Shown here: positions 7,478 to 9,314 of the stretch, piece by piece
How the letters are laid out: each line of letters starts with the position of its first letter
Position numbering within the stretch: the first letter of the stretch is position 1
Position numbers and translations under genes: made by a program
The notes under the pieces: model-generated
What the model saw: only the letters and a program-made list of their open reading frames with translations
Told to the model about the DNA's origin: nothing
The model's database searches: none
Source: JBIOJM01 sp044450785
Lineage (GTDB): Bacteria; Planctomycetota; Planctomycetia; Isosphaerales; Isosphaeraceae
Direction: 5' to 3'
Length of the DNA: 9,314 nucleotides
NCBI GenBank assembly: GCA_044450785.1
Contig: JBIOJM010000382.1
Coordinates: forward strand, 1-9,314

Positions 7478-7717
7478 TCAGGCCGTCGCGCCCTCGACCG
7501 CCATGAACCGCCGGTCGACGATGACCCATCGGCCAGAGACGTCGGCGCCGTGGACGCACAGGGACCAGACCGCCAGGCCGCCCTCGGTCCGGCCGATCGC
7601 CGACGCCATCCCGATCGGCATCGGCTTGTCGAGCGCTGCGAGGACGCCGATCCAGCCGGGGAGCTGGCCACCTTCTGATTTTATTGTACCGACAAAAAAG
7701 GTACAATCTAAGACCAT
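7478..7717 (-). CDS. Hypothetical small protein, possibly a 5'-truncated gene
   Basis: A 79-aa reading frame from ATG 7717 to TGA 7478; an in-frame ATG at 7747 would add 10 residues. I recognise no family. Bases 7478 to about 7668 look truly coding: third codon positions are nearly all G or C, and the product is balanced rather than Arg/Pro-rich (PGWIGVLAALDKP, then VWSLCVHGADVSGRWVIVDR). Upstream of about 7668 the composition flips to AT-rich inside the inverted-repeat cluster, so the native 5' part may have been replaced when the rightward unit inserted. In that case this is only a C-terminal remnant. AAGG lies directly next to ATG 7717, too close for a good ribosome site. It points away from the ribbon-helix-helix gene and overlaps the left repeat arm. 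Confidence 0.4.
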   Translation of the reverse strand: MVLDCTFFVGTIKSEGGQLPGWIGVLAALDKPMPIGMASAIGRTEGGLAVWSLCVHGADVSGRWVIVDRRFMAVEGATA

Positions 7718-7746
7718 CCTTGCCTTGTCCCCTTTTTGTCGGTACA
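7683..7746. repeat. Inverted-repeat cluster upstream of the RHH gene, candidate operator
   Basis: TGTACCGACAAAAA at 7685-7698 is perfectly matched by its reverse complement at 7733-7746. The pairing extends to 7701/7730 with one mismatch. A second palindrome is nested in the left arm: ATTGTACC (7683-7690) and GGTACAAT (7700-7707), 9 nt apart. The six-base half-site GGTACA (or its complement) thus occurs three times within 62 bp, ending 8 bp before the ATG at 7755. Clustered half-sites just upstream are typical of operators bound by ribbon-helix-helix autoregulators (known of the fold). That this protein binds here is inference. Terminal repeats of a tiny mobile element are the alternative. 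Confidence 0.55.
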
Positions 7747-7748
7747 TT
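7720..7748 (+). promoter_or_regulatory. Possible promoter of the RHH-DUF262 unit
   Basis: TTGCCT (7720-7725) and TACATT (7743-7748) are spaced by 17 bp, each matching the sigma-70 consensus at four of six positions. Transcription would begin at about the ATG at 7755, which would make the message leaderless; this agrees with the absence of a ribosome site before that ATG. The -10 lies inside the right repeat arm, so a bound repressor would block it. An alternative pair is TTGTAC (7684) with TCTAAG (7707). Both matches are weak. Confidence 0.25.
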
Positions 7749-7754
7749 TTGACA

Positions 7755-7979
7755 ATGAGAACAACAGGGCGGCCCCAAAAGTCTGTGAAGGACCGTAAGG
7801 CGAAATACCTTGAGGTCCGTGTGTCTGAGAGCGAGAAACAGGCGTTCCAAGATGCTGCGGACTTGGCTGGGATTTCGCTTTCGACATGGGTGCGGGAGCG
7901 GCTTCGGCACGTTGCAGTTCGCGAGTTGGAGGCGGCGGCGAGGCCCATCGCCTTTCTGGATCACCTCTTCGGGACATGA
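7755..7979 (+). CDS. Small ribbon-helix-helix DNA-binding protein
   Basis: A 74-aa basic protein with the Arc/MetJ/CopG-like plan. A basic N-terminus (RPQKSVKDRKA) leads to a beta strand (KYLEVRVS, 17-24), helix A (about 26-38) and, after GIS, helix B (about 41-58, SLSTWVRERLRHV). The strand would enter the DNA major groove in a dimer. Such proteins are mostly autorepressors, antitoxins or mobilisation accessory factors. ATG 7755 is chosen because the fold begins soon after it; the frame stays open to 7470, but the upstream translation is Pro/Arg-rich and crosses the inverted repeats. No Shine-Dalgarno is seen. The stop is 3 nt from the start of the DUF262 gene, so the two are co-transcribed. 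It probably controls that gene, as regulator or as the small partner of a two-component unit (inference). No separate toxin-like gene is visible. Confidence 0.7.
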   Translation: MRTTGRPQKSVKDRKAKYLEVRVSESEKQAFQDAADLAGISLSTWVRERLRHVAVRELEAAARPIAFLDHLFGT

Positions 7980-7982
7980 GCC

Positions 7983-9314
7983 ATGGCGAACACAGTCGGC
8001 ACGATTAGTTTTGATCACGTTGGCATCGGGAACGCACTATCGATGAACCGTTTAACGGTTCCGGTGAACCAGCGCGACTATTCTTGGGAAGAGAAACACG
8101 TGCTGACGCTCTTTCAGGACCTGTCCAAGGCCATCGCGGATGGGAAGCCTGCTTACTTCCTCGGGACCATCGTCCTCACTACTCCGAAGAAGAGCGATGC
8201 GTGGGAGGTGGCCGATGGTCAGCAGCGCCTCGCAACATCGACGATCTTGCTAGCTGCGATACGAGACTACCTTTTCGATCGTAGCGACGAAATATTGGTC
8301 ACCTCGATAGAGCATGACTTCCTGTATACGATCGTCAGGGAAACGCGGACGAAAGTTCCAAGACTCACGCTGAATGTAAATGATCATGAGTATTTCGTGA
8401 AGAGCGTATTATCCCGCCCTGACTCCGACGATCGGAATGTCCAGTCCAACAAAGAATCGCACGAAAGGATGCACTCTGCTGCTTCGCTCGCTGCCGAACA
8501 CATCAAAGCTATCTTGAAGCACCATGCGGATAGAAATCGTATTGAGATTCTGAATCGCTGGGTACGTTTTCTCCAGGAATCGGCTCAGGTCATTCTTCTG
8601 CGTGTACCCGACGATCTCAACGCGTTCGTGATGTTCGAGACGCTGAACGATCGCGGGCTGCGAACGTCCCAGGCCGACTTGCTCAAAAATTACCTCTTTG
8701 GTGAGGCCGGCGACCGCTTGGCGGAGTCACAACATAAGTGGTCTGTGATGGTGGGCGCGCTAGAATCGCTCGAGATTGAAGGCATTCTGTTGACTTATCT
8801 GCGACACCTGACGATTTCACTCCATGGGTATACCGTTGAGCGCGACGTGTACGAAAAGATCAAGGAAAAAACCGCCGGCCAAGGTCCGGCAATCCAGTTC
8901 CTCGATGCGCTCGAAAGCAACGCCAATGATTATGTCGCGCTGTTGAACGCCAACCATTCAAAGTGGAATACCTACCACCCCAACATCCGCCGATCCATTC
9001 AGACGATGTTAGAGGTGCGAGCTGCCGCACTACGACCGCTGATGTTGACGATATCGCGCAAGTTTAGCCCCGCCGAAGCCGAGAAGACTTTCCGGCTCTT
9101 CATTCGCTGGACGGTGCGATTTCTGATCGCGGGCGGCGGCCGGAGCGGGACAGTGGAGCAGTCCTATGCCGCGTGCGCGCTGAAAGTGACAAAGGGCGAG
9201 ATCACGAAGGCTAAGAGCGTGTTGCGAGAGATGAGACCGGTCATTCCCACGGACAAGGAGTTCGAGGCCGCATTTGCCACCGCCCGTGTAGCACAGAACT
9301 ACCTCGCACGCTAC
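7983..9314 (+). CDS. DUF262 domain protein (GmrSD/SspE-like defence nuclease), 3' end beyond window
   Basis: Open from ATG 7983 to the window edge (444 codons, no stop). The DUF262 signature is clear: GIGNAL and LTVPVNQRDYSWEEKHV (24-40), then FLGTIVL (59-65), VADGQQRLAT (76-85) and FETLNDRG (218-225) with ADLLKNYLF (231-239). In GmrS and SspE the DGQQR region belongs to a DndB/ParB-like NTPase or modification-sensing domain (established). Such proteins usually end in a DUF1524 HNH nuclease. The last visible part (DKEFEAAFATARVAQNYLARY) is where I would expect the linker to begin, so the nuclease itself is unseen. ATG 7983 keeps the N-terminal helix before VPVNQR; the ATG at 8043 would lose it. 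It is 3 nt past the RHH stop. GC is lower than in the restriction operon over the first part of the gene, which hints at separate acquisition. Target unknown: modified DNA is the family precedent. Confidence 0.85.
   Translation, partial: MANTVGTISFDHVGIGNALSMNRLTVPVNQRDYSWEEKHVLTLFQDLSKAIADGKPAYFLGTIVLTTPKKSDAWEVADGQQRLATSTILLAAIRDYLFDRSDEILVTSIEHDFLYTIVRETRTKVPRLTLNVNDHEYFVKSVLSRPDSDDRNVQSNKESHERMHSAASLAAEHIKAILKHHADRNRIEILNRWVRFLQESAQVILLRVPDDLNAFVMFETLNDRGLRTSQADLLKNYLFGEAGDRLAESQHKWSVMVGALESLEIEGILLTYLRHLTISLHGYTVERDVYEKIKEKTAGQGPAIQFLDALESNANDYVALLNANHSKWNTYHPNIRRSIQTMLEVRAAALRPLMLTISRKFSPAEAEKTFRLFIRWTVRFLIAGGGRSGTVEQSYAACALKVTKGEITKAKSVLREMRPVIPTDKEFEAAFATARVAQNYLARY

Noticed and set aside
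6900..7500. Possible CRISPR or other regular array
   Set aside because: The repeats are imperfect, irregularly spaced, and only two units are adjacent. There are no spacer-like unique segments of constant length and no cas genes.
7685..7746. A miniature inverted-repeat transposable element
   Set aside because: The termini are convincing but I see no target-site duplication flanking them, and a position just upstream of an RHH gene favours an operator. Kept only as an alternative.
7470..7754. Upstream extension of the RHH gene
   Set aside because: The translation is Pro/Arg/Ser-rich and antisense to a more coding-like segment, and it crosses the inverted repeats. The RHH fold starts just after ATG 7755.

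Overview
The window looks like a defence-gene region on the chromosome of a high-GC bacterium. A planctomycete (Isosphaeraceae-like) is my best guess, from the GC-rich codon use, the S1/P1-type nuclease remnant, the style of the methyltransferase remnant and the dispersed GC-rich repeats. The taxonomy is inference only; there is no rRNA or other marker gene.

Layout. (a) 1-566 holds debris. A frameshifted fragment of a DNA methyltransferase (1-341) runs through a short dispersed repeat into the 5' end of an S1/P1-type nuclease gene (about 354-566), which keeps its signal peptide and first zinc ligands but stops after some 40 mature residues. (b) 567-900 has no convincing gene. It starts AT-rich and then carries two hairpins and a 29-bp repeat that recurs at 6882. 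(c) 901-6786, minus strand, is an intact two-gene restriction-modification operon. A 906-aa beta-class N6-adenine methyltransferase (mod) is followed 45 nt later by a 1039-aa superfamily 2 helicase/PD-(D/E)XK endonuclease (res). It is type III-like and resembles the BPTD_3080 restriction family. (d) 6787-7477 is very GC-rich, apparently non-coding and repeat-laden. It includes a tandem duplication that is related to the repeat at 339. (e) 7478-7717, minus strand, is a short coding-like segment of unknown function. (f) 7683-7746 is a cluster of inverted repeats around the start of a rightward two-gene unit: a 74-aa ribbon-helix-helix protein (7755-7979) and, 3 nt later, a DUF262 protein that runs off the window (7983-9314+).

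How the parts fit. The mod gene would protect host DNA by adenine methylation and the res gene would cleave unmodified DNA. The divergent DUF262 gene belongs to the superfamily of GmrSD-like (type IV) and SspE-like NTP-dependent nucleases, so it is plausibly a second, independent defence layer. Its small ribbon-helix-helix partner may autoregulate the pair through the repeats upstream. Repeats of the same kind lie on both sides of the restriction operon, and the gene fragments at the left edge are broken at such a repeat, so the region looks built by repeated insertion and recombination. The putative target-recognition part of mod is clearly more AT-rich than the rest of the gene, as expected if specificity was acquired by domain exchange.
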